DNA of 64,000 nucleotides. Source: Deltaproteobacteria bacterium (GTDB lineage: Bacteria > Desulfobacterota_E > Deferrimicrobia > Deferrimicrobiales > Deferrimicrobiaceae). The stretch covers positions 1 through 64,000 of the forward strand of contig JAMDBZ010000018.1 in assembly GCA_023488945.1 (NCBI GenBank), written 5' to 3'. The translations under genes and the position numbers were made by a program. The notes under the pieces are model-generated. The model made no database searches and was not told the DNA's origin. It saw only the letters and a program-made list of their open reading frames with translations. Below are positions 19,433-27,363 of the stretch, piece after piece (position 1 is the first letter of the stretch; the number at the start of each line of letters is the position of its first letter).

Positions 19433-21640
19433 ATGGCATCCTGGGATTTCAAGGGATTTCCTCGGTGCACGATCGATTATCCCCTGGACATCACGGCGGC
19501 CGAAATCGCATCTTTGGTGGACCCCGTCAACACCCTTCTCAAGAGCACGTACCTCCTCGGCATCACGCCGCACATCGATTCCACGCTCCAATCCCTGTTC
19601 GACATCGCCGAGGAGATCGCCGGCGTCGACTCCTGCGCCTTCATCGCGGGGGAGGCCGAGTCCGAGCAATTCGAAATGGTCGTCCTCCGCGGTCCCGTCC
19701 AGCCGGAAGGCGGCGAACCGGCGCGCTCCCTGCCGGCGGCGCTGGCCCGATACCATGGCAAGGCCGTCCTCCTCGAAGCCGACAAGGCGCCCCAGTTCCT
19801 CGCCGCCTGTCGGCTCTGGAACGCGGATTCGCTCGTCGCGTTCCCGCTGCGCCGGGACCGGGAGTTCATCGGGGCGCTGGTGTTTGGAAAGCGGAAGCCG
19901 GCCCAGTTCCTCCCGCCAGCCGTCAAGCTCCTGTGGATCCTCGCGATGCAGGCGGAAACGCACCTGCTGCGCAACGAGGCCGTGAAGGCCCTCTCCTTCT
20001 ATTCGTTCCTTGACCCGCTGACGCACCTCTACAACCGGAGGTACTTCGACGAGCAGATCGAGAAGGAGCTTGTCCGCTCCCGCCGCAACGGGAAACCGTT
20101 TTCGCTCCTCATGCTGGACCTCGACGGCTTCAAGGCCTACAACGACCGCTTCATGCACGTCTCCGGGGACATCGCGCTCCAGGAACTGGGCGGGATCCTG
20201 CGGGACTCGCTTCGCGAGGTGGACACGGTCGCCCGATTCGGGGGGGACGAGTTCGCCATCATCCTCGTCGAAAGCGGTCCGGAGGGGGGACGCGACCTCG
20301 CCGCCCGGATCCTCGAACGGTTTTCCCGGCACATGCTCCCGGGAGGCGAAGGGGTGCGGACCGAGCGGCTCTCCGCGAGCATCGGGATCGCCTCGTTTCC
20401 GGCCGACTCCTTCGACAAGCAGGACCTCGTCCAGAAGGCCGACCGGGCCCTGTACCTCGCGAAGAACCAGGGCGGCGGGAAGATCTGCCTCTTCCACGAG
20501 ATCGGCGGCCTGCTCGCCCTCAAGCAGACCCCGCGCGACATCCCGATCCACAAGATCTATGATGCCGCACGATCGATCGTCGACATGGACAAGTTCCTCG
20601 ATATCCTGCTGTTCACCGCGATGCAGGGAATGTCCGCGGAACGCGGATCCATCGTCGTCCCGAACCGCGACGGCACGTTCGCCCTGCGCGCCGCGATCGG
20701 CTTCAACAACGGGGAGGCGCAGCGGTACGCGCCGGGCATGAACCTCCCCGCCGGCCGCGTGACCTCATGGGTCGTCGAGAACCGGCGACCGCTCCTCGTC
20801 CAGGGACCGTCCGACTCGCCGGTGCCGGGAAGGCCGCAGAAGAACGGCTACCGCTCCGATTCCTTTCTCTCGATTCCCCTCGTCCACGAGGGGCTTCTCG
20901 TCGGGACGCTCAACCTGACCAACCGGCATGACAGGCAGGCTTTCACGCGGGAGGACCTGGAAGCCTTCGCGCCCCTCGCATCCCGGATCGCCTCCATCCT
21001 GGCCGAGGGGATGCGGTTCCGGGAGAATGCCCGGGCCTTCTCCGTGACGATCCTCACGTCTTTGACGGGAGCCCTGGAGCTCCGGTTCCCGTTCCTTGCG
21101 GGGCACGGCGAGCGGGTCCGCGAGATCGCCGTCCGCGCCGGCCGAAAGATGAAGCTGGGGGAAACCGATCTCGATGCGCTGGACACGGCCTCCTTCTTCC
21201 ACGACGTCGGCATCGTGGGGATCCCGGGCTCCATCCTTGCCACGAAGAGACGCCTCAGCGACCGGGAGCTCGAGATCGCCCGGAAACACCCTCTCCTCGG
21301 CGCCAAGCTGTTGGAAGGCGTGCCCGACATGGAGGGCGCCCGGGAAGTGATCCTGCAGCACCACGAGCGGTTCGACGGATCGGGGTACCCGTACGGGCTT
21401 CGGGGGGAGGAGATCCGGATGCCGGCCCGGATCCTCACCGTGGCCGAGTTCTACGACTCCATCACCTCGCCGAGGCCGTACCGGGGGGGTCTCGTCCGGG
21501 AAGAGGCGCTCCAGATGATCCGGAACGGCGCCGGGACTCTCTTCGACCCCGGGGTGGCGCGGCTCTTCATCGAAGATCCCGCGATCACCGTCCCCGGAAG
21601 CTCTTCCAGTCCAGGTTCAAGGACTGAATCTTGTAATTGA
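19433..21640 (+). CDS. GAF-GGDEF-GAF-HD-GYP cyclic-di-GMP signalling protein
   Basis: 735 aa, predicted soluble, combining c-di-GMP synthesis and breakdown domains. Order: GAF-like (about 45-185), GGDEF (about 190-355), second GAF (about 380-525) and HD-GYP (about 540-715). The GGDEF motif is intact at 270-274 with an RxxD inhibitory site (REVD) at 261-264. The HD-GYP domain keeps HD at 590-591 and HHERFDGSGYP at 643-653, but the usual HDxGK lysine is Ile594 and the later VAD metal motif reads VAE, so phosphodiesterase activity may be altered. The start ATG has a strong GGAGGAGGG site. It ends by overlapping the convergent regulator gene by 56 nt. Confidence 0.9.
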   Translation: MASWDFKGFPRCTIDYPLDITAAEIASLVDPVNTLLKSTYLLGITPHIDSTLQSLFDIAEEIAGVDSCAFIAGEAESEQFEMVVLRGPVQPEGGEPARSLPAALARYHGKAVLLEADKAPQFLAACRLWNADSLVAFPLRRDREFIGALVFGKRKPAQFLPPAVKLLWILAMQAETHLLRNEAVKALSFYSFLDPLTHLYNRRYFDEQIEKELVRSRRNGKPFSLLMLDLDGFKAYNDRFMHVSGDIALQELGGILRDSLREVDTVARFGGDEFAIILVESGPEGGRDLAARILERFSRHMLPGGEGVRTERLSASIGIASFPADSFDKQDLVQKADRALYLAKNQGGGKICLFHEIGGLLALKQTPRDIPIHKIYDAARSIVDMDKFLDILLFTAMQGMSAERGSIVVPNRDGTFALRAAIGFNNGEAQRYAPGMNLPAGRVTSWVVENRRPLLVQGPSDSPVPGRPQKNGYRSDSFLSIPLVHEGLLVGTLNLTNRHDRQAFTREDLEAFAPLASRIASILAEGMRFRENARAFSVTILTSLTGALELRFPFLAGHGERVREIAVRAGRKMKLGETDLDALDTASFFHDVGIVGIPGSILATKRRLSDRELEIARKHPLLGAKLLEGVPDMEGAREVILQHHERFDGSGYPYGLRGEEIRMPARILTVAEFYDSITSPRPYRGGLVREEALQMIRNGAGTLFDPGVARLFIEDPAITVPGSSSSPGSRTESCN

Positions 21641-22955
21641 GGACCCGGGGGCTCACCCCCAAGATTCCCGCCGCCTCCTTCTGGACGCCCCGCGCGATCC
21701 TCAGCGCTTCCGTGACGGCGCGCCGCTCCAGCTCCTCGAGGTTCAGCGTATCCCGGGGAATCCCCTCGCCCGCCTCGGAAAAAGGCGCATCCATGGAGAA
21801 GTGGGACGCCTCGATCCTCTCCCCGTCGCACAGCAGCACGGCCCGCTCCGTCACGTTCTGAAGCTCCCGGACGTTCCCGGGCCACGGGTACCCCTTCATC
21901 TTCTCGATTGCGCCGGGCGCGAATCCGGTGACCTTCTTCTTGAACTCCACCGCGTACCGGTTGAGGAAGAACCGCGCGAGCGGAAGGATGTCGTCCCGGC
22001 GTTCCCGGAGAGGAGGAACGTGGAGGTTCACGACGTTCAGCCGGAAATAAAGGTCCTGCCGGAAGCGCCCGTCCCGGACCTCGACCCGAAGGTCGCGGTT
22101 CGTGGCGGCGATCACCCGGACGTCGACCCGGATGTTCTTCCCGCTGCTCCCCAGCCGCTCGAACTCCTGCTCCTGGAGGACCCGGAGGACCTTGGCCTGC
22201 GTGGCGGGACTCATGTCGGCGATCTCGTCGAGGAAGATCGTTCCCTTGTCCGCCTGCTCGAACCGGCCGATCCGGAGGCGGTCGGCTCCCGTGAACGCCC
22301 CCCGCTCGTGCCCGAACAGCTCGCTCTCCAGGAGGTTCTCGTGGAGGGCGGCGCAATTTACCTTCACGAACGGACCGGCGCTGCGCGGACTGCCGAAGTG
22401 GACGAGCGTCGCAAGCAGCTCCTTCCCCGTCCCGGTTTCCCCCGTGATGAGGACCGTGGCCGGCGTCGGCGCCACCTTGCGGAGGACCGCCAGGATCTCC
22501 TTCATCCCGCGGCTCTCCGCGACGAGGCCGCCCGCGTCGAGCGCGTTGCCGTACTCGGCCCTCCGGTACACCTCGATCTCGCCGCGCATCTTCTCGAGCT
22601 TCAGCGCCGTGCGGACGCGATGTTTGAGATGCTCGATGTCGAAGGGCTTCTGGATGTAGTCGAGCGCGCCGAGGCGGAGCGCCTGCACGGCGGAGTCCAC
22701 CGTCGCATAGGCGGTCATCAGGAGGACCTCGGTCTCGGAGTTGATCTCCTTGGCCTTTCGGAGGACGTCCACGCCCGTCAGGTCCCCGAGCCGGATGTCC
22801 GAGACCACGACATGGAACGTCCCGGTCTCGAGCAGCCGCGCCGCCTCCTCCCCCGTCGCGGCCTCCTGGACCGAATATCCCTCCTCCTCGAGGGAGATCC
22901 GGATCCCCGCGCGCAGCGTCTCGTTATCCTCGACGACCAGGATCCTGTCGGCCAC
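21585..22955 (-). CDS. NtrC-family sigma-54-dependent response regulator
   Basis: 456-aa activator of sigma-54 promoters. It has a receiver domain (1-120, phospho-acceptor Asp53), an AAA+ domain (about 145-380; Walker A GETGTGKE at 172-179, sigma-54 loop GAFTGA at 219-224) and a C-terminal Fis-type HTH (VQKEAAGILGVSPRVLNYKI). The GTG start lies within the last 32 nt of the histidine-kinase gene upstream, so the two form a coupled pair. The 3' end overlaps the convergent GGDEF/HD-GYP gene. Target genes are not evident from the window. Confidence 0.94.
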   Translation of the reverse strand: MADRILVVEDNETLRAGIRISLEEEGYSVQEAATGEEAARLLETGTFHVVVSDIRLGDLTGVDVLRKAKEINSETEVLLMTAYATVDSAVQALRLGALDYIQKPFDIEHLKHRVRTALKLEKMRGEIEVYRRAEYGNALDAGGLVAESRGMKEILAVLRKVAPTPATVLITGETGTGKELLATLVHFGSPRSAGPFVKVNCAALHENLLESELFGHERGAFTGADRLRIGRFEQADKGTIFLDEIADMSPATQAKVLRVLQEQEFERLGSSGKNIRVDVRVIAATNRDLRVEVRDGRFRQDLYFRLNVVNLHVPPLRERRDDILPLARFFLNRYAVEFKKKVTGFAPGAIEKMKGYPWPGNVRELQNVTERAVLLCDGERIEASHFSMDAPFSEAGEGIPRDTLNLEELERRAVTEALRIARGVQKEAAGILGVSPRVLNYKIQSLNLDWKSFRGR

Positions 22956-24051
22956 TTTTCTGCCTCATCGGGATTTTGATGGTGAATTCCGTGCCCTGGC
23001 CCGGTTCGCTCTGGAGGTCCAGGATCCCGCTGTGGGCGTGCACGATCTTCTGGACCAGCGGAAGTCCCAGCCCCGTCCCCTTCCTCTTCGTCGTGAAGAA
23101 CGGAACGAAGATCCGGTCCTTCACTTCGGAGGGAATGCCGGGGCCGTCGTCCCGGATGCCGATCCGGACGAAATCCTCCGTGACGCCGACGAATCCGGGA
23201 AGTCCGTGCCCCGTCCCCCGCCCCGCCCGGTCCATCTCGATGAAGTGGCGGGAGAAACCGAACGAAACCGTCACCGTCCCCTTCCCCTCGCACGCCTCCG
23301 TGGCGTTCACCAGGATGTTCGCGATCGCCTGCTCCAGGAGCCCCCGGTCGACCTCTGCGTCCAGCGAGGCGTCGTCAGGCCGCTTCACGCGGAACTCCAT
23401 GACGGGATGGACCGCTTTGAGACCCCGGATGACATTCTCCACGATCTCGTCGACCCGGACGATCTCGGTCCGGAGCTCCGCCGGCCTCACGAAATTAAGG
23501 CACTCCCGGATGATCGACTCCACCTTCTCGAGCTCCCGCGTCATCATCGACACGGAGGGGATGAGCTTCTCGTTCCCCGCCAGGTGGGACCGGAGGATCC
23601 CGCAATGGACCCCGATGCTGGCGATCGGGTTCCGGATCTCGTGGGCCAGCCCCGCCGCCATCTGGCCGAGGAGGACAAGCCGCTGCGTCAGGTTCTCGCT
23701 CTCCTCCGCCATCTCGACCTGGGTCAGGTCCTTGAAGAACGCGCAGATGCCGACCTTCTCGCCGCGCTCGCGCAGCTCAGAGAGGGTGAACCCCAAGTGC
23801 TGGCGGTCCCCGTCCCTCCCGGGCAGCTCCACCTCGACGCGGGAGGGGAGATAGTTCATCGAAACCGCCTCGCTCAGCACGCGGAAGAAAGAGTTTTCCC
23901 ACGCCCTGTTGTGGATCGAATCGCCTTCGCGCAGGGCGTGCGTTTCGAGGATCTTGGCGCCGATCGGGTTGAGGTAGGCCACGGTCCCGTCCAGCCGGAT
24001 CGCGACGATCCCGGCGCGGACGCTGGCCAGGATGGAGCTCTCCATCGTCAT
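22924..24051 (-). CDS. PAS-domain sensor histidine kinase
   Basis: 375-aa kinase without transmembrane segments, so probably a cytoplasmic sensor. An N-terminal PAS domain (about 1-115) is followed by HisKA with His137 in LAHEIRNP and a HATPase domain (about 225-365). The HATPase carries NILVNATEA, DDGPGIP and GTGLGLPLV. It resembles AtoS/ZraS-type NtrC-partner kinases. It is the likely partner of the response regulator whose gene overlaps its end. A further NtrC regulator gene lies 63 nt upstream, so the three may share a transcript. Confidence 0.92.
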   Translation of the reverse strand: MTMESSILASVRAGIVAIRLDGTVAYLNPIGAKILETHALREGDSIHNRAWENSFFRVLSEAVSMNYLPSRVEVELPGRDGDRQHLGFTLSELRERGEKVGICAFFKDLTQVEMAEESENLTQRLVLLGQMAAGLAHEIRNPIASIGVHCGILRSHLAGNEKLIPSVSMMTRELEKVESIIRECLNFVRPAELRTEIVRVDEIVENVIRGLKAVHPVMEFRVKRPDDASLDAEVDRGLLEQAIANILVNATEACEGKGTVTVSFGFSRHFIEMDRAGRGTGHGLPGFVGVTEDFVRIGIRDDGPGIPSEVKDRIFVPFFTTKRKGTGLGLPLVQKIVHAHSGILDLQSEPGQGTEFTIKIPMRQKSGRQDPGRRG

Positions 24052-24114
24052 GAGGAAATATTACGCAATGCCCCGGGTTAAGGCAATGCGGCGGAAGTCC
24101 GAAGACAGTGGACG

Positions 24115-25584
24115 TCAGTCTTCGTTGAGTCCGCACTCCTTGATCTTGTAGAGCAGGGCCTTGTAGCTGATGTCCAGTATCCGGGCGGCTTTGCGCCGGT
24201 TCCATTTGGTCTGGCGGAGGACCCTTTCCATGTGGACGCGTTCCGCCTTCCGCTGGGCGATCTTGCCGACCTCCTTGAGCGTCGCCTTCCCGGGGATGAC
24301 GGCAGCGTCGTCGTTCCCGCCGCATGAGGGGCCCTCGAAGCCGTTCCGGCGGAGCGTCTCCGCCGGGGGCGCCCCCTTGCCGGCATCCGTGTCCGAAGGC
24401 ATCGCCACGGTGTCGCTCTCCCTTTTCCGGAGGAACTCGGCGATCAGCTGCCCCTCGTTCCCCAGGATCACGAACCGCTTGATGTGGTTCTCCAGCTCCC
24501 GGATGTTCCCCGGCCACGCGTAGCCCAAAAACAGCTCCATCAGGCGCGGCGAGATCTTCACCCGGTCCCGGTTGTACATCTCGGCGTACCGCGTCAGGAA
24601 ATAGTCGGCGAGCAGCGGGATGTCCTCCTTCCGATCCCGCAACGAGGGCAACACGATGTGCACGACGTTGATCCGGTAGAACAGGTCGCGCCGGAACCGG
24701 TTCTCCTCCACCATCTTCTCCAGGTTCTTGTTCGTCGCCGTCAGGATCCGGCAGTTCACCTTGACCTCCCGCTCCCCGCCGACCCGGTAAAACTGCTTCT
24801 CCTGGAGGACGTGCAAAAGCTTCGACTGCAGGTCGGAGGGCATCTCGCTGATCTCGTCGAGGAAGATCGTCCCGTTCTGGGCCATCTCGAACCGGCCGTA
24901 CTTCCGCCGGTGGGCCCCCGTGAACGCCCCCTTCTCGAACCCGAACAGCTCGCTCTCGAGAAGCTCCCTGGGCAGCGCCGCGCAGTTGACCTTGATGAAC
25001 GGCTCCCCCGCCCGCTCCGACGCCTTGTGGAGCGCCTTCGCCACCAGCTCCTTCCCGGTCCCGCTCTCCCCCGTGATCAGGACCGTGATGTCGGTGTTCG
25101 CCACCTGGTCCACGATCGCCTGGACCTTGTGCATCCGGTCGCCGAGCGAGAACAGCAGCTTGTACTCGTCCTCCGCCCGCACCTTGCTCCGAAGCTCCTC
25201 GAGCTCCCACTTCGTCTGGCTCGCCTCGAGCACCATCCCGATCTTGAGAAGAAGCTCCTCCCCCCGGAACGGCTTCTTGATGTAGTCGTTCGCCCCGTCC
25301 TTCATCGCCCGGACCACCTCCTCCACGTCGCTCTGGCCCGAAACCATGATGATCGGGGTCGTCGAGCCGCTCGACCGGAGCGGCTTGATCAGGTCGACGC
25401 CGCTGCCGTCGGGGAGGAAGATGTCGAGGATCGCGCAGGAGGGATGACGCTTTTCGAAGATCTCGAGCGCCTCGACCTTGTTGAACGCCGTGACGACCTC
25501 GTGGCCGTTCCCCGCCAAAAGATCCTGCGTGAACCGGGTGAAGACCGGGTCGTCGTCGACAACCAGCACGAGATTAGAAGTCAT
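24115..25584 (-). CDS. NtrC-family sigma-54-dependent response regulator
   Basis: 489 aa from ATG at 25584 with GGGAGG 6 nt upstream. The receiver domain carries Asp54 (AILDIFLPDG). The AAA+ domain has Walker A GESGTGKE (172-179) and GAFTGA (219-224). A C-terminal Fis-type HTH reads WNRRKAARILDISYKALLYKI. A variable linker of about 55 residues separates AAA+ and HTH. It lies upstream of the HK/regulator pair in the same direction. The 217-nt region before it is AT-rich relative to the rest of the window and probably holds its promoter. Confidence 0.93.
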   Translation of the reverse strand: MTSNLVLVVDDDPVFTRFTQDLLAGNGHEVVTAFNKVEALEIFEKRHPSCAILDIFLPDGSGVDLIKPLRSSGSTTPIIMVSGQSDVEEVVRAMKDGANDYIKKPFRGEELLLKIGMVLEASQTKWELEELRSKVRAEDEYKLLFSLGDRMHKVQAIVDQVANTDITVLITGESGTGKELVAKALHKASERAGEPFIKVNCAALPRELLESELFGFEKGAFTGAHRRKYGRFEMAQNGTIFLDEISEMPSDLQSKLLHVLQEKQFYRVGGEREVKVNCRILTATNKNLEKMVEENRFRRDLFYRINVVHIVLPSLRDRKEDIPLLADYFLTRYAEMYNRDRVKISPRLMELFLGYAWPGNIRELENHIKRFVILGNEGQLIAEFLRKRESDTVAMPSDTDAGKGAPPAETLRRNGFEGPSCGGNDDAAVIPGKATLKEVGKIAQRKAERVHMERVLRQTKWNRRKAARILDISYKALLYKIKECGLNED

Positions 25585-25801
25585 GGGATCCCTCCCGAGT
25601 CCCGGGAGATTACCGCAAACGATATGCCCACGCATTCAAGGCCGGGATACGCAATTCATTTTTCCGAGTAAATGCAAGAAATGCAAGAAGAACGTGTGGG
25701 CAATTTCTTACCTGATTGCTCCCCAAAAATGGACATTCGGGCAAGCAAATCCATTCTCTATGGCAATTTATGGATTAAAATTTCCCTCCATATGGAAATG
25801 A
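25585..25801. promoter_or_regulatory. AT-rich upstream region of the 24115-25584 regulator gene
   Basis: This 217-nt gap contains a perfect tandem 9-bp repeat, ATGCAAGAA ATGCAAGAA, at 25672-25689. Neither a convincing sigma-70 pair nor a sigma-54 -24/-12 element was found. The repeat could be a regulator-binding site, but this is speculative. Confidence 0.3.
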
Positions 25802-26941
25802 TTACACAGGAAGGGAGAGGGAAACTTTCGTCCCTTTTCCGGGTGTGCTCTCGATCCACATCGTCCCCTTCTGGATTTCAAGCAGTTTCCTGCAGATCAT
25901 CAGCCCCAACTCCATCCGTGTCCCTGCATCCTTGGTTGCGGTGAGCCTATTCCTCCCGTTCAGGCGTTTCAGCCGTTCATTCGGTATGCCGATGCCGCTG
26001 TCCCGGATCCACACGATGACATTTCCGCTCTCCAACCGGGCGCCGATCCGGATCTCCCCCTCGGCGGGGGTGAACTTGACCGCGTTATAGAGGATGTTGT
26101 CGAGGACTTCCATCACCCGGTCGGGATCCCCTTTCGTTACGATCGGAGGCAGGGGGGGCTCGATTTCCAGGTTGACCTTCTTCTGGACCGCGTACGGCCT
26201 GTAAAATGCGGCGCACTCCACCAGGATCCCGTCGAGGTCGAACGGGCGGGGGTGGATCCGGAGTTCCCCCTTCTCGGCAGCCTCGTAATCGAGGAGGATG
26301 CCGGACATCCGGTGGAGGCGGGTAATGCAGCGCCTGGCCTGTGCCAGGATCTCCGCGGGCGTGGGGCGCCCGCAATCCCCGCACTGCTCCTGCAGGACCT
26401 GGTGATAGCTGCCAAGGACGGTTACAAGGGTTTTGAAGTCGTGCGCCGCCATCGAGATCATGAAGCTCTTGAATTCGCACAGGTCCTCTACGGCTTTCAA
26501 CTTCGCCCGGTTTCTTGCCAGCGATTCCCGGTTTTCCCGTTCGTGCCTCTCCGTATCGAGGCTCAGGTTGAGCTTTTCGACGGAACGCGCGACGGAGTGG
26601 GACAGGATATCCGGCGCGACGGGTTTTCTGAGGAAGTCGTAGGCCCCCCGCTTGAGGGCCTCTATGACGGCCTCCAGGGGCGGGGAGCTGGCAAGAAACG
26701 TGAAGGGAACGTGGGGGTATTTCCGAAGCGTGTCCTTGAGGAACCCGATCCCCGACTGTCCCGCTGCATGGAGCTCGGAAAGGACGATCATCCGCCCCCG
26801 GTAGCGCGTGAGCCACCCGGCGGCCTTGTGGAAATCATCCGCGGTGACCACGGAGTACCTGTGCCGGGTCAGGACCGCCTCGGTCTCGCGCAGGAAGGCG
26901 GGATCGTCGTCGATCAGCAGGACGCGTAACGTGGTCACCAT
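25802..26941 (-). CDS. Receiver-histidine kinase hybrid with Glu in place of the phospho-acceptor Asp
   Basis: 379 aa from ATG at 26941; an upstream in-frame extension is unlikely. The N-terminal receiver domain (1-125) keeps the acidic pocket (LIDDDP), the switch Ser and Lys107 (FLRKP). However, the residue aligning with CheY Asp57 is Glu56 (VLSELHAAGQSG). It is followed by HisKA with His167 (MAAHDFK) and HATPase with NILYNAVKF and DSGIGIP. The last ATP-lid motif is degenerate (RMELGLMI instead of GTGLGL). The receiver may be locked or phosphorylation-independent. No partner gene is adjacent; the NtrC regulator gene downstream is the nearest candidate. Confidence 0.85.
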   Translation of the reverse strand: MVTTLRVLLIDDDPAFLRETEAVLTRHRYSVVTADDFHKAAGWLTRYRGRMIVLSELHAAGQSGIGFLKDTLRKYPHVPFTFLASSPPLEAVIEALKRGAYDFLRKPVAPDILSHSVARSVEKLNLSLDTERHERENRESLARNRAKLKAVEDLCEFKSFMISMAAHDFKTLVTVLGSYHQVLQEQCGDCGRPTPAEILAQARRCITRLHRMSGILLDYEAAEKGELRIHPRPFDLDGILVECAAFYRPYAVQKKVNLEIEPPLPPIVTKGDPDRVMEVLDNILYNAVKFTPAEGEIRIGARLESGNVIVWIRDSGIGIPNERLKRLNGRNRLTATKDAGTRMELGLMICRKLLEIQKGTMWIESTPGKGTKVSLSLPV

Positions 26942-27050
26942 TGCCCCGGATTGTACCATCTGGGGCGGCCTTCGCGGCCGATAAAATCCGCCCCGCGAAC
27001 CGGACATGGCGGTGACCGCTCGGCTTCAACTCCCCCGTCGGCGCCGCCGG

Positions 27051-27244
27051 GAAAAGATTGGTGGCGGCGCAGGGACTTGCCCGCCTGAGCCTCCGGCGTT
27101 CTCGCCTTCGGCCTTTGCGGCAGGGCTCGGGGCTGACGCGCTCCGCAAGGTCGCGTTTTTCCTCCCTGCCCGTGCGGCGCCCCTCGCCCGTTCAAGTCCC
27201 TCGTTGACGCCGTGAGAAAAGATTGGTGGCGGTGCAGGGACTTG
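27051..27244. repeat. Direct repeat of the tRNA-Met 3' end flanking a 136-bp spacer
   Basis: A 29-bp segment at 27216-27244, comprising the 3' acceptor/T-arm part of tRNA-Met plus its CCA and downstream TCTTTTC, recurs at 27051-27079 with one mismatch. The two copies are 165 bp apart. The spacer also carries TTCAAGTCCCT in inverted orientation, like a T-arm. No integrase or other gene lies inside. The layout resembles an attachment-site duplication or a tRNA-derived repeat left by a lost or non-autonomous element. Confidence 0.65.
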
Positions 27245-27300
27245 AACCCCGGACACTGCGGATATGAGCCGCATGCTCTCACCAACTGAGCTACACCGCC
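27224..27300 (-). tRNA. tRNA-Met (anticodon CAT)
   Basis: 77 nt including an encoded CCA. The acceptor stem GGCGGTG pairs with CACCGCC; the D arm is AGCTCAG-TTGGTGAGAGC; the anticodon stem GCGG/CCGC encloses CTCATAT, giving anticodon CAT; the T arm is CCGGGG-TTCAAGT-CCCTG (stem partly G-rich). The paired G1-C72 rules out the usual initiator type. A CAT anticodon could also be tRNA-Ile2 modified by TilS, but the stem resembles elongator tRNA-Met of related bacteria. A consensus promoter lies just upstream. Confidence 0.92.
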
Positions 27301-27318
27301 ACGCAACTGGAAATTGTA

Positions 27319-27346
27319 ATTATATCGAAGGCAAGCCCCGTGTCAA
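27319..27346 (-). promoter_or_regulatory. Consensus sigma-70 promoter for tRNA-Met
   Basis: On the minus strand a perfect TTGACA and a perfect TATAAT are separated by 16 nt. Transcription is expected to start about 12 nt before the tRNA 5' end. Confidence 0.85.
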
Positions 27347-27363
27347 ACGGGCGCACCCGGGCA

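Noticed and set aside
27051..27244. Integrated prophage or genomic island at tRNA-Met
   Set aside because: Only 136 bp lie between the repeats, with no integrase or cargo gene. Only a scar or repeat can be argued.
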